A DNA stretch of 64,000 nucleotides from Paractinoplanes atraurantiacus (lineage in GTDB: Bacteria > Actinomycetota > Actinomycetes > Mycobacteriales > Micromonosporaceae). This document shows, in pieces, positions 56,889 to 64,000 of the stretch. The notes beneath the pieces are model-generated. The model was not told the origin of the DNA, ran no database searches, and saw only the letters and a program-made list of their open reading frames with translations. Position 1 is the first letter of the stretch. Each line of letters opens with the position of its first letter. A program made the position numbers and the translations under genes. The DNA lies in NCBI RefSeq assembly GCF_900215205.1, contig NZ_OBDY01000035.1:60461-124460 (forward strand), given 5' to 3'.

Positions 56889-58025
56889 TCAGGAAAGGCT
56901 TTCGCGGAGCTCCCGGACCAGGGAGGAGACGACCGCCTTGAGGCTGCCGTCGTTGGCCTCGGCCACGCGGAGCTGGCGCTGATAGCTGGCGCCGCCGGCG
57001 ACGATGTCGCGCAGGCGGGCCAGCTCGTCCGTGCAGCCGAGCGACTCCGCGACCGGCGCCAGGGCGGGCAGCAGCTCCTCCAGGTCCTTGGTGACCAGCA
57101 GCTCGTCGCCGGCCCTGTTCTGGATGATGATCGCCTCCATCCCGTACCGTGCCGCCCGCCATTTGTTCTCGTGAACGAACCACGGCTGGAGCCTCGGCAC
57201 CTCGCGGCCGGCGTCGAGCTCGGCCGAGAAGTGCTCGACCAGGCACTGCGTCAAGGCCGCGATGGCGGCGATCTCCCAGGCGGTGGAGATGCCGTCGAAG
57301 GTGCGGACCTCGATCGTGCCCCACTTGGGCGAGGGGCGGATGTCCCAGCGCAGCTCGTTCAGCTCCTCGATGACGCCCGTGTGCGTCAGGTCGGCCACCA
57401 GGTCCTCGTACTGCCGCCAATCGCTCAGTTGCGGCGGCAGCCCGGCCGTCGGCAGTTGCTGGAACATCAGCGCCCGGTTGGACGCGTATCCGGTCCGCTC
57501 ACCCGCCCAGAACGGGCTCGACGCGCTCAGCGCCTGGAAGTGCGGCAGATAGGTGAGCAGGCCGTCGATGACGGGCAGCACCTTGCGGCGGTCCTCGACC
57601 GCGACGTGCACGTGAACACCCCAGATCATCATCTGCCGGCCCCACCACCGGGTACGGTCGATGAGGGTGTCGTAGCGGGGCTTACCGGGCGTGACCTGCT
57701 GCTGGAACCATTGGCTGAACGGGTGGGTGCCCGACGAGACGAGGTCGACGCCCATCGGCTCGGCCAGGTCGCCGACCCGCTCGGCCAGCCGGGTCAGGTC
57801 GTCCACGGCGTCGCGCGCTCGACGGTGAGGTGCGCTGACGATCTCGACGGTGTTGGTGAGCAGCTCGCTTGTGACGTGCGGAAAGCCGTCCGCCATGCCG
57901 ATCTCGGCCAGGATCTCGGGCGCGGCCGGGGCGAGCTCCCCGCTGCGCCGGTCCACACAGGCGATCTCCCACTCGATCCCTAGACGCGATCTGTCCGACC
58001 GGGCGAAGTCGATTCCCATGCCCAT
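56889..58025 (-). CDS. YbdK-type carboxylate-amine ligase (glutamate-cysteine ligase family 2)
   Basis: A 378-residue ATP-dependent ligase of the GCS2 family, full length. Visible family motifs are GIEWEIACVD near the N-terminus, TSELLTNTVEI, SSGTHPFSQW, GVHVHVAV (the metal/substrate-binding stretch), ASSPFWAGERTGYASNR and PSPKWGTIEVRTFD, ending with NKWRAARYGMEA. Known relatives form gamma-glutamyl-cysteine weakly or ligate other amines, so the true substrate is uncertain. ATG 58025 is used; a second ATG two codons later is equally possible. Only 53 bp separate it from a divergent secreted-protein gene. Confidence 0.92.
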   Translation of the reverse strand: MGMGIDFARSDRSRLGIEWEIACVDRRSGELAPAAPEILAEIGMADGFPHVTSELLTNTVEIVSAPHRRARDAVDDLTRLAERVGDLAEPMGVDLVSSGTHPFSQWFQQQVTPGKPRYDTLIDRTRWWGRQMMIWGVHVHVAVEDRRKVLPVIDGLLTYLPHFQALSASSPFWAGERTGYASNRALMFQQLPTAGLPPQLSDWRQYEDLVADLTHTGVIEELNELRWDIRPSPKWGTIEVRTFDGISTAWEIAAIAALTQCLVEHFSAELDAGREVPRLQPWFVHENKWRAARYGMEAIIIQNRAGDELLVTKDLEELLPALAPVAESLGCTDELARLRDIVAGGASYQRQLRVAEANDGSLKAVVSSLVRELRESLS

Positions 58026-58042
58026 ACTGTACGTAGTCGAGG

Positions 58043-58071
58043 TTGCTCAGAGCGTCACGGCAGCGTAGACA
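58043..58071 (+). promoter_or_regulatory. Candidate promoter giving a leaderless transcript
   Basis: TTGCTC (58043-58048) and TAGACA (58066-58071) are separated by 17 bp. The expected transcription start, about 7 nt after the -10, falls at the ATG of the next gene (58079). No Shine-Dalgarno is visible there, consistent with a leaderless mRNA. Confidence 0.45.
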
Positions 58072-58078
58072 TCGGTCT

Positions 58079-59875
58079 ATGCCCAGCCGCCTCTTGCTTC
58101 TGGCCGCTACGTCGATAGTCGCCCTGGTGCCGTCCGCTGCCGTCGCCGCCCCGCCCGCGACCGGCCTGCTCCCCTTCCCCAGCGACCGGTTCACGGTGGC
58201 CGACCGGAGCAGCCCCACCGGGCGCCGCGTGCACTTCGCGGCGGACGCGCTGCCGGCGAACGTGGCCGGCAAGTACATCGACCCCACCGAGTGGAACCGG
58301 CAGGACGGCTTCAGCCCCGGCACGCCGATCCTGGCCGAGGTGCCCGGCCTCGACCCGGCGGCCACCGGCATCGCGCCGGTCACCGACATCGGGCGCTCGC
58401 TGGCCCCGAACGCGCCGATCCTGCTGATCGACACCCGGACCGGGCGGCGCACGCCGTACTGGGCCGAGCTCGACGCGCATGCGACCGAACGGCCGCTTCT
58501 GATCATCCGGCCGGCGGTGGCTCTGCGCGAAGGCGCGCGCTACCGGGTCGTCCTGCGAAATCTGCGGGACAGCGCGAGGAAGCCGGTCCGCGCGCCCCGC
58601 CCGTGGGAGTTCACCGTGGCCAGCACGGCCGGCCTGACCGGCCGGGTGCTGCACATGCGCGACCAGGCGTTCGCCGCCCTCGGCGGCCGCGCCCCGGCGT
58701 TCACGGTCACCCAGGTCACCGACTACACGCCCGAGCAGGACGCGCGTATCGCCCGCCAGGTGCGCGGCACGGTCGCGGTGCCGAAATACCTGACCGGCGA
58801 CGGCGGCCCGGGTTCGCGGCTGCTCACCGAACCGTCCGGCGACCTGGCGGCCGACTTCGTCTGCAATCTCCCGCGCAGCGCCACCGCGGCCACACCGGCC
58901 CATCTGTCGCTCTACGGGCACGGGCTGCTCGGCGCCCCGACCGAGATCAACGCGGGCAACGTCAAACAGATGTCGCAGACGTACGACTTCATGTTCTGCG
59001 CGTCGAGCTGGATCGGCATGGCCTCCGGCGACATCCCGTACGTCGTACAGACCTGGAGTGACCTCAGCACCTTCCCCGCCGTGCCCGACCGCCTCCAGCA
59101 GAGTTTCCTCAATTTCCTCTTCCTGGGCCGGGCCATGCTGGCGCCGGGCGGCTTCGCCTCGCACCCCGCCTTCCGGGACGCGCAAGGGCGCAGCCTGCTC
59201 AACCGCGCCACCGGCCTGCACTACGACGGCAACAGCCAGGGCGGCATCAACGGCGGCGCCCTGACCGCGATCGCGCAGGACTGGACCCGGTCGGTCCTCG
59301 GCGTGCCCGCCATGAACTACAGCACCCTGTTGCAGCGCAGCGTCGACTTCGCCCCGTTCCAGCAGCTGCTGGACCAGTCCTACCCGGACAAGCACGACCA
59401 GCAGCTCGTCTTCGCGCTGATCCAGATGTTGTGGGACCGGGCCGAGGCGAACGGCTATGCCCAGCACATGACCGGCCACCCCTTACCCCGTACGCCCGCT
59501 CATCAGGTCTTGATGCACGTGGCCTTCGGTGACCATCAGGTCTCGCCGGCCGCGGCCCAGGTCGAGGCCCGCACCATCGGCGCCCGGATCCACCGGCCGG
59601 CGCTGGCTCCCGGCTGGTCCGACGAGGTCACCCCGTTCTGGGGCATCAGGCCGATCCCGTCCGGCCCGTACCGCGGCTCGGCCATCGTCGTCTGGAACAG
59701 CGGTCAGGCGTACGCGCCGCCGCCCACCAACCTCGCACCCAGCGGCCCGCAGTACGGCGCCGATCCGCACGAGTTCCCCCGGGCGCAGGAGAGCGCCCAA
59801 CTTCAGAAGGCCACGTTCCTGCTGACCGGCAAGATCATCGATGTATGCCACAGCGGACCCTGCCCGCGCATCTGA
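58079..59875 (+). CDS. Secreted alpha/beta-hydrolase-like protein
   Basis: A 598-residue protein with a Sec signal peptide (hydrophobic core, AVA-AP cleavage near residue 23). The N-terminal 200 residues are beta-rich (HFAADALPANVAGKYIDPTEW). The C-terminal half has an alpha/beta-hydrolase pattern: SLYGHGLLG as oxyanion region, GNSQGGI with a putative nucleophile Ser near residue 397, and acid/His candidates in MHVAFGDHQVS. Four cysteines, including CHSGPC at the very end, could form disulfides. Actinobacterial proteins of this architecture are mostly uncharacterised. The catalytic assignment is by motif only. Confidence 0.75.
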   Translation: MPSRLLLLAATSIVALVPSAAVAAPPATGLLPFPSDRFTVADRSSPTGRRVHFAADALPANVAGKYIDPTEWNRQDGFSPGTPILAEVPGLDPAATGIAPVTDIGRSLAPNAPILLIDTRTGRRTPYWAELDAHATERPLLIIRPAVALREGARYRVVLRNLRDSARKPVRAPRPWEFTVASTAGLTGRVLHMRDQAFAALGGRAPAFTVTQVTDYTPEQDARIARQVRGTVAVPKYLTGDGGPGSRLLTEPSGDLAADFVCNLPRSATAATPAHLSLYGHGLLGAPTEINAGNVKQMSQTYDFMFCASSWIGMASGDIPYVVQTWSDLSTFPAVPDRLQQSFLNFLFLGRAMLAPGGFASHPAFRDAQGRSLLNRATGLHYDGNSQGGINGGALTAIAQDWTRSVLGVPAMNYSTLLQRSVDFAPFQQLLDQSYPDKHDQQLVFALIQMLWDRAEANGYAQHMTGHPLPRTPAHQVLMHVAFGDHQVSPAAAQVEARTIGARIHRPALAPGWSDEVTPFWGIRPIPSGPYRGSAIVVWNSGQAYAPPPTNLAPSGPQYGADPHEFPRAQESAQLQKATFLLTGKIIDVCHSGPCPRI

Positions 59876-59906
59876 CTTTCGGCCGAGGCGGCGCTTCGGC
59901 CGAAAG
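59876..59906 (+). terminator. Stem-loop terminator
   Basis: CTTTCGGCCGA (59876-59886) and TCGGCCGAAAG (59896-59906) form a perfect 11-bp stem around a 9-nt loop. It starts immediately after the TGA of the secreted hydrolase gene. Confidence 0.75.
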
Positions 59907-60004
59907 ACACAATTCGAGTGAACCTCACAGGATCCTCACAGGTGTCCTTTTTGGATGTTCGGGAGCGGTTGCCGCATCGGCGGCCGCCCGACCGGAAGGA
60001 CCTC

Positions 60005-61537
60005 ATGAGGCGATCACACATCATCAGGTACGGGGCGGTGGCGGCGACGCTCGCGCTGACCGCCACCGGCGTGGGCGTGGCCCAGGCCGCGGCCGCACCG
60101 CCCCCGCTGTCGTTCGTCGCCGCCACCGGGCAGGTGACCGCCGAGCGGTACAACTACGACGGCGAGATCTACTTCTCGTTCGACCTGGGCCTGCACGTCA
60201 TCGCGGGCAAGGACCCGCTGGAGATCTGGGCCAAGCGCACCGGTTACGACAAGCCGATCGTGGCCGAGCGGACCGTGGTCCAGAACGGCAAGAAGAAGAA
60301 GGTGGCGCTGCCGGCCGGCATGGTCACCGACTTCAACGGCCTCAAGGACTTCACCACGATCACCATCAAGGACGAGGCCGGCGCCCTGGTGACCGAGTAC
60401 AAGACGCCGTTCTGCGGCAACAGCTGGGGATCGGCGCGGACCCGTCCCGACGCTCCGGCCACCAACCCGTACCCGACCAGCTGTGGCGGCTACAACCCGT
60501 TCACGCTGGGCGCGGTCTGGGGCGTGCAGGCCGGATGGGACGCCGCCGTCCTCGACCAGCCGCAGACCGAGGCGTTCGACCTGCCGGTCGGCAAGTACAC
60601 GGCCACGGCCACGGTGAACCCGGTCTACCGTTCCCTGCTCGGCATTCCCTCCGACCAGGCCACGGCCAAGGTCGAGGTCACGGTGGTGGACGCCGAGATC
60701 GACAAGGGCGGCCTGGCCCAGCTGAAGGCGTCCGAGGCGCCCCAGGCGAAGGCCGAGGAGGACGAGCACGCCGCGGCCGGGCCCCAGGTCTCCACGTACG
60801 TGCCGGAGCTGCGCGCGCCGGCCAAGCGGCCCACCCCGCTGAAGGCCACGCCCGCCGCGGGTCCGCGGCCCGACCTGCGCTCGCTGCCGGCGTGGGAGAT
60901 CGCGCTGTCCGAGGAGGACGGCAAGGACTACGTCAACTTCGGCGCGACCGTGTGGAACGCCGGCACGTCACCGCTGCTGGTCGACGGCTTCCGCCGCACC
61001 GGCACCGAGCTGATGGACGCCTACCAGTACTTCTTCGACGCCAAGGGCAACCAGGTCGGCAGCCGCCCGGCCGGCACCATGGAGTGGGACGCGCGCGAGG
61101 GCCACAAGCACTGGCACTTCACCGACTTCGCCCAGTACAACCTGCTCGACTCCAGCCAGAAGCTCGCCGTGCGCAGCGGCAAGGAGGCGTTCTGCCTGGC
61201 CAACACCGACGCGGTCGACTTCACCATCGCGAACGCGAAGTGGCGCCCCGAGAACACCGACCTGTCCACGTCGTGCGGCGCCAACACCGTCGTCGCGGTC
61301 CGTGAGGTCCTCGACATCGGCAACGGCGACACGTACAGCCAGTACCGCCCCGGCCAGTCGTTCGAGATCACCGATCTCCCGAACGGCACCTACTACATCC
61401 AGGTGCTGGCCAACCCGGAGAAGAAGCTGGCCGAGCTCGACACCACCAACAACTCGGCCCTCCGCCAGATCATCCTCGGCGGCACCCCGGGCAACCGCAC
61501 CCTGACCGTTCCCCCGGTCCACGGCATCACCGGCTGA
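60005..61537 (+). CDS. Secreted lysyl-oxidase-like protein
   Basis: A 510-residue exported protein with a Sec signal peptide (cleavage around AQA-AA, residue 27). The N-terminal 270 residues are a beta-rich domain with two cysteines (FCGNSWGS, TSCGGYNPF). The C-terminal 200 residues match the bacterial lysyl-oxidase family: LVDGFRRTG, then the copper-type His cluster GHKHWHFTDFAQYNL, then ITDLPNGTYYIQVLANPE and DTTNNSA. Family enzymes oxidise lysine side chains using copper and a derived quinone cofactor; activity here is not established. GGAAGGA precedes the ATG. The 3' end overlaps the convergent gene by 11 bp. Confidence 0.85.
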   Translation: MRRSHIIRYGAVAATLALTATGVGVAQAAAAPPPLSFVAATGQVTAERYNYDGEIYFSFDLGLHVIAGKDPLEIWAKRTGYDKPIVAERTVVQNGKKKKVALPAGMVTDFNGLKDFTTITIKDEAGALVTEYKTPFCGNSWGSARTRPDAPATNPYPTSCGGYNPFTLGAVWGVQAGWDAAVLDQPQTEAFDLPVGKYTATATVNPVYRSLLGIPSDQATAKVEVTVVDAEIDKGGLAQLKASEAPQAKAEEDEHAAAGPQVSTYVPELRAPAKRPTPLKATPAAGPRPDLRSLPAWEIALSEEDGKDYVNFGATVWNAGTSPLLVDGFRRTGTELMDAYQYFFDAKGNQVGSRPAGTMEWDAREGHKHWHFTDFAQYNLLDSSQKLAVRSGKEAFCLANTDAVDFTIANAKWRPENTDLSTSCGANTVVAVREVLDIGNGDTYSQYRPGQSFEITDLPNGTYYIQVLANPEKKLAELDTTNNSALRQIILGGTPGNRTLTVPPVHGITG

Positions 61538-62534
61538 CAACCCGCGTCTGCCGGGCGCTGTCCAGCTCCCAGATGCCCAGTCGGGCGAGCATCGCGAGGG
61601 CCCGGCGCTCCACCGGAGCCGCCGGGTCCTCCCGCACGTCGACGAGATCAGGGCGTGCGTCCTGCAGTGCGGCGAAAGCAACTGCCGAGGACGGCGTACG
61701 CATGAGGTCCACGGCCGGCCGGCGGGCCGGATAGGTGGCGGCGATCGCGTCGAGGCCCGGCGGCGGGGCGGCGCCGACGGCCGCGGCGAGAGCGCCCAGC
61801 AGGAAGTCGGTCAACTCGCAGCGCCCGGCCGGCACCCCGGGCACCACCCGCGCCACCGCTTGCTCCCGGCCCTCCACGGCCATCTGCAGCAGGAGGTTGA
61901 GGGCGTCCGCCGCGTAGTGGTCGGCGATGTCCTCGGCCGAGGCCAGCGCGGCCAGCAGCGGCACTGCACCGGCGTCACCGGCGAGAGCTTCGATCAGCTC
62001 GTACGGATCATCCCAGCCGTCCACCGCGAGTCCGGCCACACCCGGCTCGGCCACGCCGGGCTCGGCGGCGCCCGGGGAAGCAGCGCCCGAAGCGGCGACG
62101 ACGGCGAGCACCGCTCGTCGCAGCTTGCGCTCGGAACCGGTGGGGCGGCAGCGCAGCCCCGGCGGGAGCACGACCTCCGCAGCGACGGTCACCGGAAGCG
62201 CGGCCCGGATCCTCTCCGACTCCTCCTGGGTCATCTCGTGCACCCGGCCGTCCGCCGGGAAGATCCGCAACGTCATCGGCGAGGCACCCCACGCTCCGGC
62301 CGACGAGCCGCCATGGAGCCGGGCGATCGCCGCCACCGCCGCGATCTCGTCCCGCGGCTCGATCGGCGGCCCCTCCGACGGCGGGTCCGCCAGCACCGAC
62401 AGCGCGTTCCACTCACCGCCCCAGGGGCGCACCGCCACGAAGCGGTGGCCGCGAGCCGCGAGCTGGGCCGCCGCCGATCGGGCCGAGGCCTCGTCGGCCA
62501 CGGTCACCGTGTACGTCTGGGTGTAGGTCCGCAC
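61527..62534 (-). CDS. Hypothetical protein, helical repeat-like
   Basis: A 335-residue cytosolic protein of unrecognised family. Residues 1-120 form a mixed domain (YTVTVADEASARSAAAQLAARGHRFVAVRPWG). The rest is Ala-rich and helical, reminiscent of a HEAT-like arrangement (AVPLLAALASAEDIADHYAADALNLLLQM). A short tandem AEPGV motif (GAAEPGVAEPGVAG) lies near residue 160. No catalytic motif, signal peptide or membrane segment is seen. It is divergent from the SGNH remnant. Confidence 0.7.
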   Translation of the reverse strand: MRTYTQTYTVTVADEASARSAAAQLAARGHRFVAVRPWGGEWNALSVLADPPSEGPPIEPRDEIAAVAAIARLHGGSSAGAWGASPMTLRIFPADGRVHEMTQEESERIRAALPVTVAAEVVLPPGLRCRPTGSERKLRRAVLAVVAASGAASPGAAEPGVAEPGVAGLAVDGWDDPYELIEALAGDAGAVPLLAALASAEDIADHYAADALNLLLQMAVEGREQAVARVVPGVPAGRCELTDFLLGALAAAVGAAPPPGLDAIAATYPARRPAVDLMRTPSSAVAFAALQDARPDLVDVREDPAAPVERRALAMLARLGIWELDSARQTRVVSR

Positions 62535-62555
62535 CGCACCACCCTCTTAGATTGA

Positions 62556-62603
62556 TTGACATCGATGTCCTGCAGGGCCACGATGACGCTGGGAGCGCTC
62601 CCG
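62556..62603 (+). promoter_or_regulatory. Promoter with LacI/CebR-type operator and a second palindrome
   Basis: A consensus -35 TTGACA (62556-62561) is followed after 17 bp by CACGAT (62579-62584). TGGGAGCGCTCCCG (62590-62603, perfect 12-bp palindrome GGGAGCGCTCCC) covers the expected start site, a classic repressor position. GACATCGATGTC (62558-62569), another perfect palindrome, overlaps the -35 box. Control of a sugar-responsive secreted esterase is the likely purpose. Confidence 0.55.
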
Positions 62604-62619
62604 GCGAGAGGGGACCGAC

Positions 62620-63427
62620 ATGCGGCGTCTCGGGATCATCGTTACGGCGATGCTGATGGTCATCGCCGGCTGGGCGGTTCCGGCCCAGGCGGCGATCGAC
62701 TCCAACATCAGCTTCGTGGGGCGATGGAACAAGACGAACGCGTCGGCCTACGTGCCCTACTGGGCCGGGGCCTACCTGCGAATCGGCTTCACCGGAAAGA
62801 CCGTGAAACTCAAGCAGCGCAACACCGTCGACCTGTGGGCAAGCATCGACGGGAAGGCGTTCACCGCCTTCAAGGGCTCCGGCACGATCAACCTCACCCC
62901 GGCGGCGCTGGCCGCCGGCAACCACACGCTGATCGTGAGCTACCGGCAGGTGGCCGGCTCGTACACCGGGGACGCGGTCTTCCAGGGTTTGATCCTCGAC
63001 GCCGGGGCCACCACCTTCAAGCCACCCGCCCGCGGATGTCCAGCGGCGGCCAGGCCGGCAGCGACGCCTGGGACTTCTCCCGCTACACGCCCGACAGCGT
63101 CGTCATCAACCTGGGCACCAACGACAAGAGCCACGGGGTGAGCGGCGCCGACTTCCAGGCGAAGTACACGACTTTCCTCGCCCGGATCCGGGCCAAGTTC
63201 CCGTACGCCAAGCTCTATGCCCTGCGTACTTTCATCGGCCGTTACGCCGCGGAGACGCAGGCGGCCGTGCGGGCGCGCAACGCGGCCGGCGACGCGAACG
63301 TGGCCTACGTGGACACGACCGGCTGGCTGCCCGCCGACGGCCTCAGCGACTCGGTGCACCCCAACGACAAGGGCCACCAGGCGATCACCGACCGGCTCGC
63401 CCCGATCCTGAGCGCTTCGACTCCACG
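62620..63427 (+). pseudogene. Secreted SGNH esterase, nucleophile block deleted
   Basis: Frame 1 from ATG 62620 encodes a signal peptide and an N-terminal beta domain (SFVGRWNKTNASAYVPYW to FQGLILDAGATTFKPPAR). At about 63035 the coherent sequence jumps to another frame, GGQAGSDAWDFSRYTPD, SVVINLGTND, and ends with the catalytic block SVHPNDKGHQAITDRL. The expected GDS-containing stretch between them is missing, so no serine nucleophile remains. Similar two-domain proteins are carbohydrate esterases. GAGGGG lies about 6 nt before the ATG. A fusion to the next remnant follows directly. Confidence 0.72.
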
Positions 63428-63714
63428 ATGATCAACGCGAGCGCGTGCCCGATCGGCTGGGGCAGCCAGTTCGCCTCAACCTCACCTCCGATGCCACCGT
63501 GCGCAACAACGCGGTCGGCGGCCGCAGCATTCAGACCTGGCTGTACGAGGGGAACGTGACCGGCACCAAGAACGCGGCCGGCGAATGCGTGCTCAGCTCC
63601 ACCGCCTACAGCTCACGCTGGACGGCCATGCTCGCCGGCTTCAAGGCCGGCGACCATCTGATCGTCCGGTTCGGCATCAACGACGGCACCTCGGCCTGCC
63701 CGTTACCTTTTTGA
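63416..63714 (+). pseudogene. Fragment of a rhamnogalacturonan-acetylesterase-like SGNH hydrolase
   Basis: The sequence begins abruptly inside the nucleophile motif (FDSTMINASACPIGWGSQF, where GDST is expected). It shifts frame near 63445, then reads ATVRNNAVGGRSIQTWLYEGNV and LIVRFGINDG before ending at TGA 63712-63714. The 5' end and the C-terminal half with the catalytic His are missing. The truncation coincides with the start of IS110-type sequence, so the element may have interrupted it. Confidence 0.65.
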
Positions 63715-63720
63715 TCGTCC

Positions 63721-63913
63721 CCAGCCGGGGGCTGCTCGGTCGCTCGGTCCGGTATGGCTTACCGCCCCTGTCGAACCAATGATCCGGGGGGTGTTGTCGC
63801 CGGGCCGGGTGGCGTCGGCGAGACCGCTGATAGGGACCCGGCCACCCGCCTGCGGGTAGGTCTCTCCGTAACGTGGCTGCCGGCAGTCCGACGCCTGATC
63901 AGCGGCCGAGCCC
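63721..63913 (+). ncRNA. Candidate bridge RNA region of the IS110 element
   Basis: IS110-group elements carry a structured bridge RNA in the left non-coding end, upstream of the transposase. This stretch has the right position and size and contains stable stems: CGGGTGGC (63806-63813) with GCCACCCG (63841-63848), and ACCCG/CGGGT around 63844-63857. Loop guide sequences cannot be assigned without the full element and target. Confidence 0.35.
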
Positions 63914-63940
63914 ATGATGGACATCGTGGGAGATGAAGAC

Positions 63941-64000
63941 GTGAGCGACGAGTACGGCGTATTCCTCGGCCTGGACGTCGGCAAGAGCGACCATCACGCG
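63941..64000 (+). CDS. IS110-family transposase (partial, cut by right edge)
   Basis: Only the first 20 codons are visible. They read SDEYGVFLGLDVGKSDHHA, the characteristic beginning of IS110 DEDD-type recombinases, where the Asp of GLDVGK is the first catalytic acid. GTG 63941 is preferred because GGGAG lies about 8 nt upstream; an in-frame ATG at 63914 is the alternative. Confidence 0.8.
   Translation, partial: MSDEYGVFLGLDVGKSDHHA

Larger units (their letters stand above)
63712..64000 (+). mobile_element. IS110-family insertion sequence, left end (partial)
   Basis: The transposase start at the window edge is preceded by about 200 bp of non-coding, hairpin-rich DNA. Upstream of that is an esterase gene broken at about 63712. 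IS110 elements lack terminal inverted repeats and target duplications, so the exact left boundary cannot be placed; 63712 is approximate. Confidence 0.65.

Overview
The window is very GC-rich with a strong G/C third-codon bias, many 4-nt start/stop overlaps, GTG and TTG starts, Tat and secretion signals, and a large secondary-metabolism and conflict-gene content. This fits a filamentous actinomycete; the gene mix suggests the Micromonosporaceae (Actinoplanes-like), which is an inference from style and not from a marker gene. No rRNA, tRNA or CRISPR array was seen. No gene-free stretch exceeds about 220 bases.

Layout. 1-3448 (minus): an ABC exporter of the FtsX/LolD type, cut by the left edge. 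3571-4423: a Fic-family gene that has lost its catalytic core. 4398-13094 (minus): a dimodular NRPS fused to an MFS exporter and followed directly by a WD40 protein; divergent from it are a cystathionine/cysteine-synthase-like enzyme and a diaminopimelate-decarboxylase-like enzyme (13311-15573). Together these look like a compact peptide-metabolite cluster. 15663-29279 (plus): an eleven-gene, mostly translationally coupled operon. It encodes a small membrane protein, vWA, PP2C phosphatase, protein kinase, radical-SAM activase, coiled-coil protein, ClpB-like AAA+ ATPase, helical protein, TRAFAC-like GTPase, GTPase-associated protein and a membrane-anchored vWA protein. The vWA/PP2C/kinase part matches the TerY phosphorylation triad; the GTPase part resembles NTPase-centred conflict systems. 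The combination is the best candidate here for an undescribed system.

29285-31407: a LacI/CebR-type operator, then a Tat-signal peptide gene, a DUF4331 protein and a small protein. 31434-36816 (minus): membrane protein, prolyl aminopeptidase, a broken HD-phosphohydrolase, a second membrane protein and an SGNH hydrolase. 37025-42395: metzincin-like protease, a NarL-type response regulator and a large LuxR (LAL) regulator. 42558-44191: a small protein overlapping a radical SAM/SPASM enzyme, a possible RiPP pair divergent from the LAL regulator. 44201-44831: broken FRG-domain gene. 44886-51406 (minus): a 2035-residue secreted RHS/YD-repeat polymorphic toxin with a Hint domain and a deaminase-like tip, plus an overlapping zinc-ribbon gene that may be its immunity gene. 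51554-54960: a heterodimeric ABC exporter with one degenerate ATP site.

55049-62534: mostly housekeeping and secreted proteins: an S1C/HtrA protease with a 48-bp tandem repeat, a YbdK-type carboxylate-amine ligase, a secreted alpha/beta-hydrolase-like protein, a lysyl-oxidase-like protein and an unknown protein. 62590-63714: remnants of two SGNH esterases behind another LacI-type operator, ending in the left end of an IS110-family element (about 63712-64000), whose non-coding leader may encode a bridge RNA.

A recurring oddity is that four unrelated enzymes (Fic, HD phosphohydrolase, FRG, SGNH) keep recognisable ends but lack the central catalytic segment. This is either real decay or an assembly drop-out.
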